A program made the translations under genes and the position numbers. Positions 11,101-22,679 of a stretch of DNA of 64,000 bases are shown here, piece by piece. Source of the stretch: Lithobates sylvaticus. Lineage: Eukaryota; Chordata; Amphibia; Anura; Ranidae. The stretch lies in the NCBI GenBank assembly GCA_028564925.1, contig CM053033.1, positions 109,786,752 through 109,850,751 on the forward strand, written 5' to 3'. Within the stretch, counting starts at the first letter, position 1. The number at the start of each line of letters is the position of its first letter. The notes beneath the pieces are model-generated. The model was given only the letters and a program-made list of their open reading frames with translations, was not told where the DNA came from and did not search any database.

Positions 11101-11600
11101 GTGAGTGAGAGCATTGTATCTTGAACTGGTTTGATGTGTTGTACCATCGCAATATAACAGTAGACTGCTTTTACACAAATTAGCATCTGTGCAACAAACA
11201 TCTAGCAACGCCGTCATAGTTGTAATAGTAGTCACTGCACATTTCTGACCAGGAACCTGTGCACAAACTTGCATCACCAGATCCCCTTCACTTCAAAGCA
11301 CTCTACACTCTACTACTAAAAATATGCAGTGGTTTAAAGTGCATTTTGGTCTTTTCTTAATATGCTCGTTTCCTTGTTTTGTCTTTCTTCAATAACAAGA
11401 AGGCCGTTAGGGGTCAAAGGATGTACATGATAGCGAAAGGTTACCTATGACTGCCTCTCTCATAATTTGCACCCCCCCCCACTCAAAGCACCTTGTCCCC
11501 ATGTTGTTGGGGACAAGGGCCTCTTCCTGACAACCCGGGGCCCCCAGATACTGCCCCCCCCCCCCCCCTCACTGTGAATAAGTATGGGGTACTTGCTGCC
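11101..11600. other. Intron 5' part, no element resolved
   Basis: Contains C runs near 11470 and 11557, and a short perfect hairpin at about 11490-11518 (CTTGTCCCC ... GGGGACAAG). Nothing else is supported. Confidence 0.5.
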
Positions 11601-11604
11601 CCCA

Positions 11605-12095
11605 AAAGAGGCAGTGAAGTGTAAAAAAGACGTTTTTCACAAGTTGTTGTTGTTGTTGTGGTGTGTGTGTGTGTGTTTTTATTAAGAAATCTTCAATGTG
11701 TCCTCTTCCTCTGGTGTGTTCTTCCTCAGGTCTTCTCCCTCCAGTGATGTCTTCGCCGCCGACACGGTCGTCCTCCTCCGCTGTCTTGCTTCGTTCTCTC
11801 CGGGTTCTTATATAGCCATGGGGCATGGCCATCCGGTGACATCACCACGAGTCTCCGCCCCTTTTGATGTCACAAGGGACAGAGTCTTGTGGTGACGTCA
11901 CCGGATGGGCACGCCCCACAGCTATATGAGAACAACGGAGCTAGCACAGCAACAGGAGCCAGTGTTGGGGCAGCAGGACCAGGTCGGCGGGGGAGAACAT
12001 GCCACTGGAGGAAGACAACACTTTGAAGATTTTTAATAAAGGACTTGTGAAAACCATCTCTTGGTTTTTATTTACACTTCACTGCCTTTTTGCAC
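11605..12095. repeat. Foldback element
   Basis: The arms at about 11605-11650 (AGGCAGTGAAGTGTAAA) and 12050-12095 (TTTACACTTCACTGCCT) are inverted repeats. A second internal pair, CCGGTGACATCACCACGAGT and its complement, lies at about 11834-11905. The whole folds as a nested hairpin with a short GT tract at 11660. No coding capacity is seen. Confidence 0.7.
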
Positions 12096-12177
12096 AAGTT
12101 GACCTCCCACTTGTACATGTTAGCTCCATTAAATATCTTGGAGTATTAATCACTAAATACAGATATCTGCACCCACT

Positions 12178-12470
12178 CTGGGCATAGATAGCCGCAGGAT
12201 CTGTGGGTATTTATGCCACTTCCTGTCCCCCCCCGCTGTCTGCTGGGAAACGCACGGATCACAGAGACATCAGCGACCATCCGTTTTGCGCAGCGTGACT
12301 CATGCATGCGCTGTAGGGAACCGGGAAGTGAAGCCTCAAGGCTCCACTTCCTGATTCCCATACCAAAGATGGTGGCAGCAACCGAGAGCCGAGCGACAGA
12401 TCAGCTTCGGGTGCCGACATCGCGGGCGCGCTGGACAGTCACAGGTAGCTGCTGACTTTAAAAAAAAAAA
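12178..12470. mobile_element. GC-rich insert within the LINE fragment
   Basis: This segment interrupts the LINE-derived sequence. It contains CATGCATGCGC and CGGGCGCGC patches and ends in an A run. It resembles the GC-rich interior of other short repeats here. Ends and family are uncertain. Confidence 0.4.
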
Positions 12471-13041
12471 AATGATTTAACTCCTTTTCTGTATGGGGTA
12501 ATTCTCGTCACAAATTGTCCTGGTGCGCTTTGAAGAACCCTACACATTTTATGGGGAGCTGCGCTCTCAGACTTAAATCTCTATTATCTAGCAGCACAGG
12601 GAGATGGGGCTCTCTACCTTGCTTTGGTGTGCTCCCCTCAATCCCGAATTACGCACCCCTTTCAACTCCTCTTTCGAGATACACTAGACCCCTTGGTTCT
12701 GGGTGGTCGCGGGAGCCTGTTATTCCATCATTGCAACATCTGGGGTCTGGCATGGCATCGGCTTAATATTCCCTCTGTGACTGCTTATTAGAGGTCGACC
12801 GATATATCGGCCGATATTTTGCGTTTTTTAATCGGCATCGGCCGATTGTGCTGCTAAAAAAGGCCGGTAAGCACGACTTGCAAATGACTTCTGTTAGAAG
12901 TCATTGCAAGTTGCCTGAAGTTTTCCCTGAAGCAACTTGTCTTGTCTCTGGAGCAACTTGTCTGGGCATTCTGCCAAGTGTGAGAAAAAGATACAATGTT
13001 TCTGATCAATGAACTCAACTCCCTGTGGAGAAGTTCTCAGT

Positions 13042-13447
13042 TTAACCATTTAAAGCCTAAATCTTTTCTGACACTTGTTGCTTACAAGTGAAAATCCTGT
13101 ATTTTCTGCTAGAAAATCACTTAGAACCCCCAAAAATGATATATATTTTTTTAGCAGAGACCCTAGGGAATAAAATTGCGGTTGTTGCAATATTTTATGT
13201 CACACGGTATTTGCGCAGCGGTCATTCAAACGCAATTTTTTGGGAAATACACTAATGAATTAAAAAAATCTAAAAAACAGTAAAGTTAGCCCATTCTTTT
13301 TTTTCGTCCAAAAGTTTTGATTACCTGTTTTTGTGTATTTATTATTTAAGATATAGTTTTTTTTTTGTTATCTAAATTATACATACAAGTGAACTGATTG
13401 GAGGTTTTGTTTTGTTTAATAAAATGTAAGAAATTTTCTGAATCACT
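13042..13447 (+). mobile_element. TTAA-type repeat fragment
   Basis: Begins TTAACCATTTAAAGCC and carries interior landmarks shared with 27057-28976 and 39935-40790: CTAGAAAATCACTTAGAACC, AATAAAATTGCGGTTGTTGC and GTATTTGCGCAGCGG. It is truncated at its right side. Confidence 0.7.
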
Positions 13448-13850
13448 TAAGGCTGATTTCACACTGGAGCAGGCAGGCGTTGACGGTAAAAACGCTGCTA
13501 GTTTTAGCGGTGCTTTACTGTCATTTAAGCGACGCTATTCGGCTGCTAGCGGGGTGCTTATAATCCAGCTAGCTGCCGAGGAAGGGGTTAAATGCACCCG
13601 TCTGGCAACGCTGCCGAAGCACTTTGCAGGCGCTTCGACAGCGGTGCCCATTCATTTCAATGGGCAGGAGTAGTGGAGGAGCGGTGTACACCGCTCCATA
13701 GGACTTTTTTTTTTTAACATCCTGCCAGCGCATCACCTCAGTGTGAAAGCACTTGGGTTTTCACACTGAGACTGCAGGGGAGACGTTTTGCAGGCACTTT
13801 ACAGGCGCTATTTTTAGCCCAAAAGCACCTGAAAAATGCCTCAGTTTGAA
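13448..13850. mobile_element. Harbinger-like MITE, degraded
   Basis: Begins TTAAGGCTGATTTCACACTG and shares the GTTGACGGTAAAAACGCTGC and GCCAGCGCA blocks with the MITE at 1157-1579. It is nested in the hAT element at 12789-13993. The right end is decayed. Confidence 0.65.
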
Positions 13851-15177
13851 ATTTTAGATTCTTTTTTGATTTTATGAAGGGGGGGAAAAAAGAAAATCGG
13901 CCAAAAAAAATTAAAATCGGCATCGTATATCGGCCGCCGTGATTTCTAAATATCGGCATCGGCCGGAGAAAAACCCATATCGGTCGATCTCTACTGCTTA
14001 TACACCTTTTTGGGAAAACCCTTGTCTCACTGAACTTCTGTCTATACCGGATCACTAGTTGTGGGTATCCAAGGGAGTTGTATATATTTCACAGGTATAC
14101 TGTAGTAGTGGTATTAAAACATTTGAGCAACTTTAAGGATGAGTTTGAGCTCCCTAACTCAATGTTCTTCCCCTAACTTCAGCTGGGAACTCAATTCGGC
14201 ACCTCTACTCCTAATCGGGAACAACTGTACCTTCTAGATGTAGTATTAGGGTCAAAGTCTTACCTCTACATTCTATAATTGTCTTCTAACATCCACTGCT
14301 GTAACCCTAGCATATCAGTTGAAACGCCAATGGGTGCCTGCCTAACACCGTTATATATTCTACACAGATGCTACTTGACCCCTTCCCACCTAGCCAAATA
14401 TCACACAAATTACAGCCCTCTGTCCTAGATGTGGGGAATCTAGCAGTACCTTCTATCATTTTTAATTTGGTCCTGTCTATACAGGGCTACTGGTCCCAGG
14501 TAGTTGAATTCCTGTATGACCAAATTGGCTCACCTCTCGCATTATGCCCTAAGCAATGCCTATTGAGCTTGTTTCCTGATGCTGACAAATTCCTTCACAT
14601 CTTCCTACAAGAGTCCCTATTTATGGCCAGAATGTTAATTTCCCAAAAAAGTGGCTTAGATGGTTGCCTCCAGCTATCTGCAAATGGATGGCTGCTGTTA
14701 ACTCTACTCTACCTTATAAGAAAAAACTACACTCATAGAGGGTGCCCCGCCGAGTATAACAAAATATGGGACAATTGGTTGGAAAATGCTTCTACCTGAG
14801 ATGTTGAGGATAGTGCTGATGTGTAGATCAACTGCTGCAAGTTTTATTCAACACAGTAAGGAGACGTGTGTTACTCCTGGTTCTGCCAATGATACATCTA
14901 CGGTTATGCTCTTTGAAACTGCACCAGTCAGTGAACCCCTGGGGTGTTCTTTTTCACTTGTGCCTCACCCTAAGGCTTACTGATGTGGTTGCATATGTGT
15001 ACTTTATATGCTATGCACTCTGTATTTTACTTTTTTACTTTTGACTTTTTTAATTTTAATTTTATTTTTTTTTATTCATTTTTATTTTGTTGTACCTGCA
15101 TAGGCCATATTGTATATTTGTCGTGCTTCTCAAATAAAGAGTTGTTTAAAAAACAAAACTGCGATGGGGGTGTTTAC

Positions 15178-15990
15178 TAGGGGTGCGCATCTTCATTCGA
15201 GTAAAATTATCCTGTCAACAATTCGATGCATTGCGATTAATGCCCATGGTTTTTATCCTATTTGGGGAGGGTAAATCTCATAACCATCCCAAAAGAGGGC
15301 TAGAAAGTTATTCACTTTCAGTTCATTACAGAGAACAAAGTGGCATTCTTTACATCTAGAGGAAAAACCAGGCTTATTTGCCGTAAGAGCTGTGAAAATG
15401 TGGAATAGACTGACACTCTCACAAACTCGCAAAGTTCTGGGCTGCTCAGTAGATTGTTTTAACAAAGACCTGAAATGCATTCCTGTCCTAAATGCACAAA
15501 ATATAAGTGACAGAGGGATGGTGGTGGGAGGTATGGGATCAGGCAGAGGGATGGAGGGGGGGGGGGGGGGGGGGCAGGCAGAGGTATGGTGGTGGGAGGG
15601 ATGGGATCATGCAGAGGAAAGGTGGTTTGTAATCTGACACTGGCACTCGCCTGCTCCTGTCGATTCCTCCCCCCTCCACGCTCGGTGTGTCTCTGCCCCT
15701 CTTCTCCCCTTCCAGTGCCTCCAGTGATGCCTCTCCTGATGTGGGGTCTCCTCGAGCTCCTCCCCTTAACTCTACTGGCTGTCCGCTCATCAGCTGACTT
15801 TCTACTCCAGTGTACATCTCACTGCATACTGTGGTGGGAAGGGGAGGGGGCTCTATTCACCAGGCCTCTGCCTCTGTTTCTCCAGGAGAGGCAGAACACC
15901 TGATGACGTCATTAACGATCGATTAAGCCGACTCTAAGTATTGATGCAGAATCACGAATGTCTGAAATGCGATTATATTCAACACCCCTA
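15178..15990. mobile_element. hAT-like element with 8-bp target duplication
   Basis: The termini are TAGGGGTG and CACCCCTA, with GTGTTTAC duplicated at 15170-15177 and 15991-15998. Subterminal ATTCGATGCATTGCGATTAA near the left and GATCGATTAAG near the right support one unit. The interior at 15280-15500 can be read as KMWNRLTLSQTRKVLGCS, which looks like captured coding or LINE-tail sequence, followed by a G-rich minisatellite at 15520-15600. Confidence 0.75.
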
Positions 15991-16103
15991 GTGTTTACTG
16001 CCAAGGAGTATACATCATACACTTTTTTGGATTTGCACTGTTGGAGAATTTCTTGTGTTTAATTTAGCACGTTGGATCACTTTCTGCCTTTTTGTCTCTA
16101 TAG

Positions 16104-16223
16104 GTATTTGCATGTTGCTGACAGTACTTGAAGAACAGGCCATGGCATCATTCTTGCTAGGGCCTAACAAGCAGAACGATTTTATGCAGTCTATTCTTCA
16201 CGTTATGGAAAAGCAAACAGAAG
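16104..16223 (+). CDS. SETX: SETX exon (N-terminal helical domain, part 3)
   Basis: A 120-bp exon whose first two bases complete the glycine codon from 11100. It then encodes ICMLLTVLEEQAMASFLLG and continues through NKQNDFMQSILHVMEKQTE. The human counterpart reads ICMLLTILEEQAMDSLLLG, as recalled. The acceptor is TCTCTATAG and the donor is AAG/GTTAGT. The last base starts an aspartate codon completed by the exon at 17790. No anomaly is seen. Confidence 0.96.
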
Positions 16224-16255
16224 GTTAGTTTTGCCAAGTATCATTGTTAAGCCAG

Positions 16256-17461
16256 TTAACCGTGTTTTTACGTGAGACAGATTGTGTTCCAATGAGCAGG
16301 GGATCAGCTCACAGATCCCCTTTCTGATCAGAGCAGAGGGGGTGGATGACCCATCTATGTCTGCTTATTTTCTGCAGAGCGGACACAGACAGAGCCTTGT
16401 CTTGTCTATGGGTAGCTGGGAATAAACAGACTCCTCTGTCTGTTTTCACCCGACTACCCTCCAATCCGATTCACCTAATGGAAGAGAACTGATCCCCTTC
16501 TGTTTTTTTAAGTTGACCCGATTTGGATCTGGAGGTAGGCGGTAGTAAACGGACAAAAGCCCCTTTTACACCTGCCTGTTCATAGAAATGCACTGACTGA
16601 CAGGTGGACCACTTTTTTTTTTTTTTTTTTTATTTATTTTCATTTTTTTTTAATGGATGGACACTGATGTGGTGGCACCAATGAGTGGCCACTGATATGC
16701 AGCACTGATAGATGGCATCACTGATAAGGAGGCACTTGCAAACATTACTGATGGGCACTGATTGGCATATATGGGCACTGATTGGCATAATTTATGTGCT
16801 ATGCCATCCCTGGTGGTCATGAGTGCCTAACCTGGTTGTCACAAGTGGTGGGCATCCCTGGTGGTCCTGATTGATAGGCGGCACTGATGGGTTCTTGTGG
16901 CACTGATGGGTACTTATGGGTGGCACTGATGAGCATCACTGATAAGGCACTTGCAGGCATTAGTGATGGTTACTGATTGGCATCATATATGGGCACTGAC
17001 TGGCATTTATGGGCTCTGATTGGCATCCCTGGTGGTCATGGGTGGCAAACCTGGTTCTCATCAGTGGTGGGCATCCCTGGTGATCCGGGGGTGGGGGGGG
17101 GGGTGGGTGGCCTGCCCCTGATAACCTCCCCCCCCCCGTCTGGTGAGCAGCCGATTGTCTCTACCCTAGCCGCGTCTGTTAGACGCGTTAGAGAAAAAGC
17201 TGATACACGGCTTTTCCTGTTTACCCCCTGATCAACTGTGATTGGCCACAGCTGATTACATGATAAAGAGCCTCCGTCAGATCTTTACCTAGATCGGATT
17301 TGTGGTGTGTCAGACTGACACACAGCACCACTGATTGCCGCGGTGCATGCCCCCACGTGCGTCGGCTTGTTATCCTGCTGGAAGTCAAATGATGCCCCGT
17401 CAGGATAACTGAACCACCGTCCGGCTGTCATTCTACTATAGGCCGGACAGGAAGTGGTTAA
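16256..17461. mobile_element. TTAA-flanked element with an internal minisatellite
   Basis: TTAACC at the left and AAGTGGTTAA at the right bound about 1.2 kb. The interior from 16670 to 17080 is a degenerate tandem array of GGCACTGATGGGCACTGATT-like units. This is followed by a GC-rich part ending GGCCGGACAGGAAGTGG. There is no coding region. Confidence 0.65.
16665..17090 (+). repeat. Degenerate GGCACTGAT minisatellite
   Basis: Repeated GCACTGAT, TGGGCACTGATTGGCAT and CCTGGTGGTC blocks with unit lengths around 12-24 bases. A similar array is at 52280-52490. Confidence 0.8.
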
Positions 17462-17789
17462 ACATTTGGGTACAGCGTTGCAGGACTGAGTAATTGTCCT
17501 ATAGCTTGTGACCGCGTGGAAATTTTAAATATGATCTGGGCAGGAAAGGAGCGAGTGTGGTTTTGAGGTGGTTAAAGGTACCTTTTCAGTCATCTGTTGT
17601 AAAAGTAATAGGTTTAATTTTATACATAACAACTTGACAAGTTTTTGTCTACTTGCCTTTTAAAATTTTTATAAAAAAACAAACCACCGTGACCTCAACC
17701 CAAAAAGATGTATTGACTGGCAATTTTCTGCATTCTTTAATGGCTTAAAGTATTGCACAACTTCACAGTTATGTCATCCATTATTTTAG

Positions 17790-17961
17790 ATGAAAGCACA
17801 AACCCCTTTTGGCCCGCTCTTCACTGCTTCATGACCATCCTTGATCGCTTGGGTTCCAAAGTATGGGGGCAGCTCATTGATCCCATCCAGGCATTTCAGA
17901 CCATCATAGGGAGCCCAAGTTACAACAGCGAGATCGAAACCATCAGGAAAAGCTGTTGGAG
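17790..17961 (+). CDS. SETX: SETX exon (N-terminal helical domain, part 4)
   Basis: A 172-bp exon encoding NPFWPALHCFMTILDRLGSK, then VWGQLIDPIQAFQTIIGSPS and a terminal stretch ending IRKSCWR. Human senataxin has PFWPALHCFMVILDRLGSK and VWGQLMDPIVAFQTII, as recalled. The acceptor is TTATTTTAG; the donor AG/GTAGGT splits an arginine codon that is completed at 19657. The high conservation of the helical blocks fits the N-terminal domain. Confidence 0.97.
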
Positions 17962-18303
17962 GTAGGTAATGGTAGCTTGTAAGTTATACAGTAAAGGGAA
18001 ACTTTTTTTTTTTTTTTTTTTTTCAGTAGTGCTTCGTACAGTCCATGAACAAAAAGACATCTTGGTACACCTCCATCTAGGGATAAGAATTTAGAAGTTT
18101 TGTGTGCGTTTTCTTTTGATTTATTATAGATTAGGCCTCTGTGTATGCTCCCTGCCTCTAGAACGTTAGACAGTATATACCTCCAAAGGACATTGGACAG
18201 TATGTACCTCCCCTAGTGGCGATAACACCCATACTATAAGGTCAGTTTAGCCGAGTGTCCTTTGGAGGTAGAACATCTTTCTTTAGTTCTACTTGATGCA
18301 GTC

Positions 18304-19066
18304 TTAACTGCTTCAGCCCCGGAAAATTTGGCGGCTCAATGACGAGGCCAATTTTTGTGATTCGGCACTGCGTCGCTTTGCGCGGTCGTGGAACGCTGTA
18401 CCCAAACAAAATTGACGTCCTTTTTTTTCCCCCTCAAATAGAGCTTTCTTTTGGTGGTATTTGCCTCTGCAGTTTTTTTATTTTTTGCACTATAAACAAA
18501 GCGACAATTTAAAAAAAAAAAAACATACATCTGTGAGAAACGCTGCTACCTTGATGCATTGCTACTGTCCTGTGGTGTGTAATTTTGCTTTTATTGAACA
18601 AGATTAAAGGACTTCTTTTGCTACCTCTGTGTGCAGCCATTCCTTCTTGTTTGTATCTTATACGGCGGGTGAGCGTGGCATGGACCCTTGGGAGGAGCCC
18701 TCCACTTCACTCGCCTGGATCTACACACCTGAGCACTGTTTCCCTGTTTCCTTCAAGGGAAGGTGTTAACACTAGGGGGCGATCAAGGGGTTAGGTGTTC
18801 CCTAGGGAGGCGTTTCGAACTGTCAGTGTGACGGACTGACTGGGAGTAGAGAGAGATCGCTGTTCCTGATCACTAGGAACAGCTGATCTCTCTTCTTCCC
18901 TGTCTGAACGGGGAATCTGCCTTGTTTACAAGCGATCGTGGGTAGCGGGCAGGTGAGCTTTAGCGACGCACGGCCGCAGTACAGACTGATGTACAGGTAT
19001 GTTGGTTTGCGCAGCTGAGCCACCTCGTGGCAGTATATATGCGGAAGGCAGTCGTCAAGTGGTTAA
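18304..19066 (+). mobile_element. TTAA-flanked non-autonomous element
   Basis: Begins TTAACTGCTTCAGCCCCGG and ends CGTCAAGTGGTTAA. The interior carries the family landmarks TTCGGCACTGCGTCGCTTTG and TGGTGGTATTTG, and a C-terminal block CAGCTGAGCCACCTCG that is also found at 4974-4990. No transposase. Confidence 0.8.
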
Positions 19067-19097
19067 GGACCGCCCCTCATACATATACTGCGGCAAG

Positions 19098-19388
19098 TAT
19101 ATGTGCAAAGCTGGTAGAGACATTCCCAAAAAGATTTGCAGCTTTAATTGCAGCAAAAGGTGGTTCTACAAAGTATTAACAAATGCACACCACACGTTTC
19201 AGATATATTAATTTGTAAAAAAAAATTTAAAACCATTTATCGTTTTCCTTCCACTTCACAATTTTATGTGCCACTTTTGTGTTGGTCTATCACGTAAAAT
19301 CCCAATAAAATACATTTACGTTTTTGGTTGTAAAATTACCAAAATTTGGAAAATTTCAAGGGGCATGAATACTTTTTCAAGGCACTGT
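19098..19388 (+). mobile_element. Tc1-like element, 3' fragment
   Basis: Plus-strand translation near 19099-19175 gives MCKAGRDIPKKICSFNCSKR, as I recall from the C-terminus of a Tc1-like transposase. The remainder matches the terminal region TGTTGGTCTATCACGTAAAA and ends CTTTTTCAAGGCACTGTA at 19388. The 5' part is missing; a TTAA element ends just upstream. Confidence 0.75.
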
Positions 19389-19656
19389 AAATTCCATATC
19401 TTGGAGCACTGTAAAGGACACCCTGGCCTCTATGCCTTGGTTACTCTACATTGCTTGCTACAAAATGGAGGACTCACGGATTGTGATAGTGTTATTGGGA
19501 GGCGCCCAGGGGCTGTGTTTCCAAAAGCTTTGCCAGTGTCTAGTCACATAAAAATATGAGCCTATACCCAGGGTCTATGAAATACTCTACTCCTTTTTTT
19601 TTTTCATGCTTTTCTGTTGCATTGAAATGTTTATTCTTGTCATGCTTTTCTGTTAG

Positions 19657-19747
19657 GACGACAAAGTGTGAACCTGATCCAGATGATGATGACTTTGTGA
19701 CATGTAGCCAAGCTGTGTACAGTTTTAATACTGAAAAAGTAAAAAAG
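19657..19747 (+). CDS. SETX: SETX exon (N-terminal helical domain, part 5)
   Basis: A 91-bp exon; its first G completes the arginine codon. It encodes TTKCEPDPDDDDFVTCSQAV and YSFNTEKVKK. Human has TKLEPESYLDDMVTCSQIV and YNYNPEKTKK, as recalled. The acceptor is CTGTTAG and the donor is AAG/GTAAAA, a weaker donor without the usual G at position 5. It ends in phase 0, matching the giant exon at 29507. Confidence 0.95.
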
Positions 19748-20258
19748 GTAAAACTCTTAAAGCAGACCTTTCCCCCTTTTGCTAGAATTGTGAGAAAAGA
19801 TGCATGCTGATGTAAAATTTCCTAACTATTTATTTTTTAGACCTATTTTTTGCTTTTACTTACCTGTTTTGTATCCCACTTTCTGGCTTCCCTGAAAGCA
19901 GTGGTGAGATAGCCCCAGCTGTTCAGACCCCCCCCCCCCCCCCCCCCCCAGGGCCTTTTAGGGAAATCTCGTACCTAAATCGCAAGCTCTCGCAGCATTG
20001 TCATATTGCTGATGCACGAAGAGCAAGTATGAGCCATACAAAATAACATTAATTGAACTTCTCCCCCAAGATCTTCTGTTTTTGTTCATTTTATGCCATG
20101 TGGCACGTGCGCAAGGTCACAAGGATATAGGTAGGTATGATTATTTCCCCCTTTATAAATTCTTAACAAGTTTATAGAGTAGGAAGGGTGGGGGATCCTG
20201 TTTAAACATACAGATTGTCAATAATAAACAGGTGTACATATGTCCAAAGAGTGAACCT
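19748..20258. other. Intron start, no element resolved
   Basis: Contains a poly-C run at about 19929-19949. No further feature is supported. Confidence 0.5.
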
Positions 20259-20966
20259 TTAACCACTTTCAGACCGGACCATTTCGCTGGCAAAAGATCA
20301 GAGCGTTTTTTTGCGATTCGGCACTGTGTTGCTTTAACTGACAATTGCGCGGTCGTGCGACGTGGCTCCCAAAAAAAATTGACGTCCTTTTTTCCCCCAC
20401 AAATAGATCTATCTTTTGGTGGTAATTGATTATTTTTTGCTCTATAAACAAAACAATAGCTATAATAAACCTCCCCAAAAAATATATAAAAAAAAAAAAA
20501 GTGTAGGCCGATATGTATTCTTCTACATATTTTTGGTAAAAAAAAAAAAACGCAATAAGCGTCTATTGATTTGTTTACGCAAAATTTATAGCGTCTACAA
20601 AATAGGGGATAGTTTTATGGCATTTTTATTAACTTTTTTTTACTAGTAATGGCGGCGATCTGTGATTTTTATCGTGACTGCAACATGGCGGACACGTCGG
20701 ACAGTTTTGACAAATTTTTGTGACTATTGTCATTTTTACAGCGATCGGTGCGATTAAATTGCACTGATTACTGCAAAAATGGCAGTGAAGGGGTTAACCA
20801 CTAGGGGGCTAGGGAAGGGTTAAGTGTGTGCTGGGGAGTGTTTCTAACTGTAGCGGGTAGGGGCTGTGTGTAACACTACACTGATCAGCTCTCCCGATTA
20901 CAGGGAGAGCTGATCAATGACATGGTCACTAGGCAGAACGGGGAGATGCTTGTTTACTTTAACCTG
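20259..20966 (+). mobile_element. TTAA-type element, right end truncated
   Basis: Begins TTAACCACTTTCAGACCGG, with TTCGGCACTGTGTTGCTTT, GGTGGTAATTGATT and TGGCAGTGAAGGGGTTAACC landmarks. It stops where the giant inverted repeat begins, so its expected GTGGTTAA end is absent. Confidence 0.7.
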
Positions 20967-21366
20967 CGGACGCACAGGTGTATATAAATGTGTCCTGCTG
21001 TGCTCTGCAGAGTGTCTAAAACTGCTGTGCAGACTGCTAATAATATAAAAATCGCAAACCTGTCCCAATGAGTATCTGAAACTGCTGTGCAGGGTGCTGA
21101 TGGTATAAAATCACAGTGAATATCTGAAACTGCTGTGCAGACTGCTAATGATAAAAAAATAAATAAAATCAGTCCTGTCCCAATGAGTGCTAATCAAATG
21201 CAAAACAAATAATATAAGTAGAAAATATAAATAGTGTCTGCTGTAAATGACAAAAGGTGCTCGTGTTCCGTGGATTCCAAACAATGTGGCGTGAATAATT
21301 CAATATAAAGCAATCAAGTCTATTGGAAAAAAAATACAAAAATAAAAACAGAAAAAAACTGTCTAA

Positions 21367-21766
21367 GGCCCCTTTCACACGGGACGGATCCGTATTTATC
21401 CGCCCCGTGAAGATCCGCTGCTCAGCGGGGATTGCTCAGCTGATCCCCGCTGAGCCGGCGGGTGACAGGGCGGTCCCTGCACACTGTGCAGGGACCGCCC
21501 TGTCAGATCTCCGCTCTCCTCTATGGGGATCGGATGAACACGGACCGTCTGTCCGTGTTCATCCGATCCGATCTGCAGACGGATGGAAAAATAGGGTTTT
21601 CCTCCGTCTGCAGAATCTGACCATAGCGGAGGCGGACGATATCGGGTGTCAGCGGATGCTCATCCGCTGACACCCGCTATCCCATAGGGATGCATGTATG
21701 TCCGTATTTCATCCGAAAAAGGATGGATGAAATACGGACATACGGTCCGCATGTGTGAAAGGGGCC
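21367..21766. mobile_element. PIF/Harbinger-like MITE in left arm, with empty site in right arm
   Basis: The termini are GGCCCCTTTCACAC and GTGTGAAAGGGGCC, flanked by TAA at 21364-21366 and 21767-21769. The right arm of the giant inverted repeat keeps the uninterrupted sequence CATTTTAG at 25327-25334, the complement of the pre-insertion CTAAAATG. This defines the element as 400 bp and the target as a single TAA. Confidence 0.9.
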
Positions 21767-21950
21767 TAAAATGAAAATATAATTAAAGTGCCATGTGACT
21801 TCATGCAGATTGTGCTCTCCTCCCCCGTCAGGTGTACCCTCACCTTAAGGGCTTAAATTTTAAGCCTGAAATACTTTATAACAGTTGGGGGTCTTGATTT
21901 TTTTTCTTTTACTCCTGTGCTTGCTGCTTTGGATACCTCTCACTTTTATG

Positions 21951-22275
21951 CCCCGTGCACACGATCGGAAAATGCTGCATTCAAATCAATCGTACGATAA
22001 TCAGATCGTTAGTACAGAGCATTTGAGAGCCGATCAGGACAGTTCATCCGATATTATTCTATCGGACATGCACGGAATTTTTTTTTAATTTTAATCAGTA
22101 CAGCTATCGTTCGAAAATGCATTACAACACGTGACATCACTTCAAAAAAATTTTTCTGTCGTGCAGGAATTTTCGTGACTTTAGTAAACTCATCAGATTC
22201 GACGTGAGATTAGCATGCAATAAAAAACAGACGATCATTCTTCTGATTAATCTCATCGTGTGTATGGGGCTTTAG
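21951..22275. mobile_element. MITE, left-arm copy
   Basis: The ends are GCCCCGTGCACACGATCGG and ATCGTGTGTATGGGGC, inverted to each other. The same sequence in the opposite orientation lies in the right arm (24832-25180), so it was present before the arms were duplicated. Confidence 0.75.
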
Positions 22276-22679
22276 TCTCCTGCTTGCACTGGCTGCTCTC
22301 CTCTCTCCAAGATGTCTCCACCAAGCCTCCTCACATGTCCCATAGGGAGAGTAATAAAGGCACACAATAGTGTAATACCGCTACAATAATGTTTAATATT
22401 CTTTAAAACATGTAATACATTAAACTCACATTTTAATAGGATAAAAAACGCTCTTTAAAGTGCTGGCAATGCTGTAGTGATGAGGTGATGAGGGGGATAG
22501 GATCACCTGTTCCCAGATCTGCAGCCCCGGTAGTGCAATGTTCGGATTCTCCTACACCTCCTCCCCAGGCTACCTCCTGCTTCCTGTGCGTCAGTCAGTC
22601 AAAATCCGACCGGTTTCGTCACTATCTTCGTGACTTCCTCTGGGATAATTGACTGGCTGACATTTCGCATTCATTTATA

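Larger units (their letters stand above)
12789..13993. mobile_element. hAT element with 8-bp target duplication
   Basis: The termini are TAGAGGTCGACCGATAT and ATATCGGTCGATCTCTA, with CTGCTTAT duplicated exactly at 12781-12788 and 13994-14001. Subterminal ATCGGCATCGGCCGAT motifs recur at both ends. The 1,205-bp interior has no transposase and holds a TTAA-type fragment and a Harbinger-like MITE. The 3' end of a second copy lies at 52500-52641. Confidence 0.9.
12100..15165 (+). mobile_element. L1/Tx1-type LINE, 3' fragment of ORF2
   Basis: Plus-strand pieces resemble the region after the reverse transcriptase of an L1/Tx1-type ORF2: SSIKYLGVLITK at about 12125-12160, a stretch around 12540-12780, and the C-terminal third at 14020-14800. 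These correspond to the same region of the complete LINE at 37898-44838. An AATAAA at 15134 marks the 3' end. The copy is 5'-truncated, frame-disrupted and split by the hAT element at 12789-13993, plus a GC-rich insert at about 12178-12470. Confidence 0.75.
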
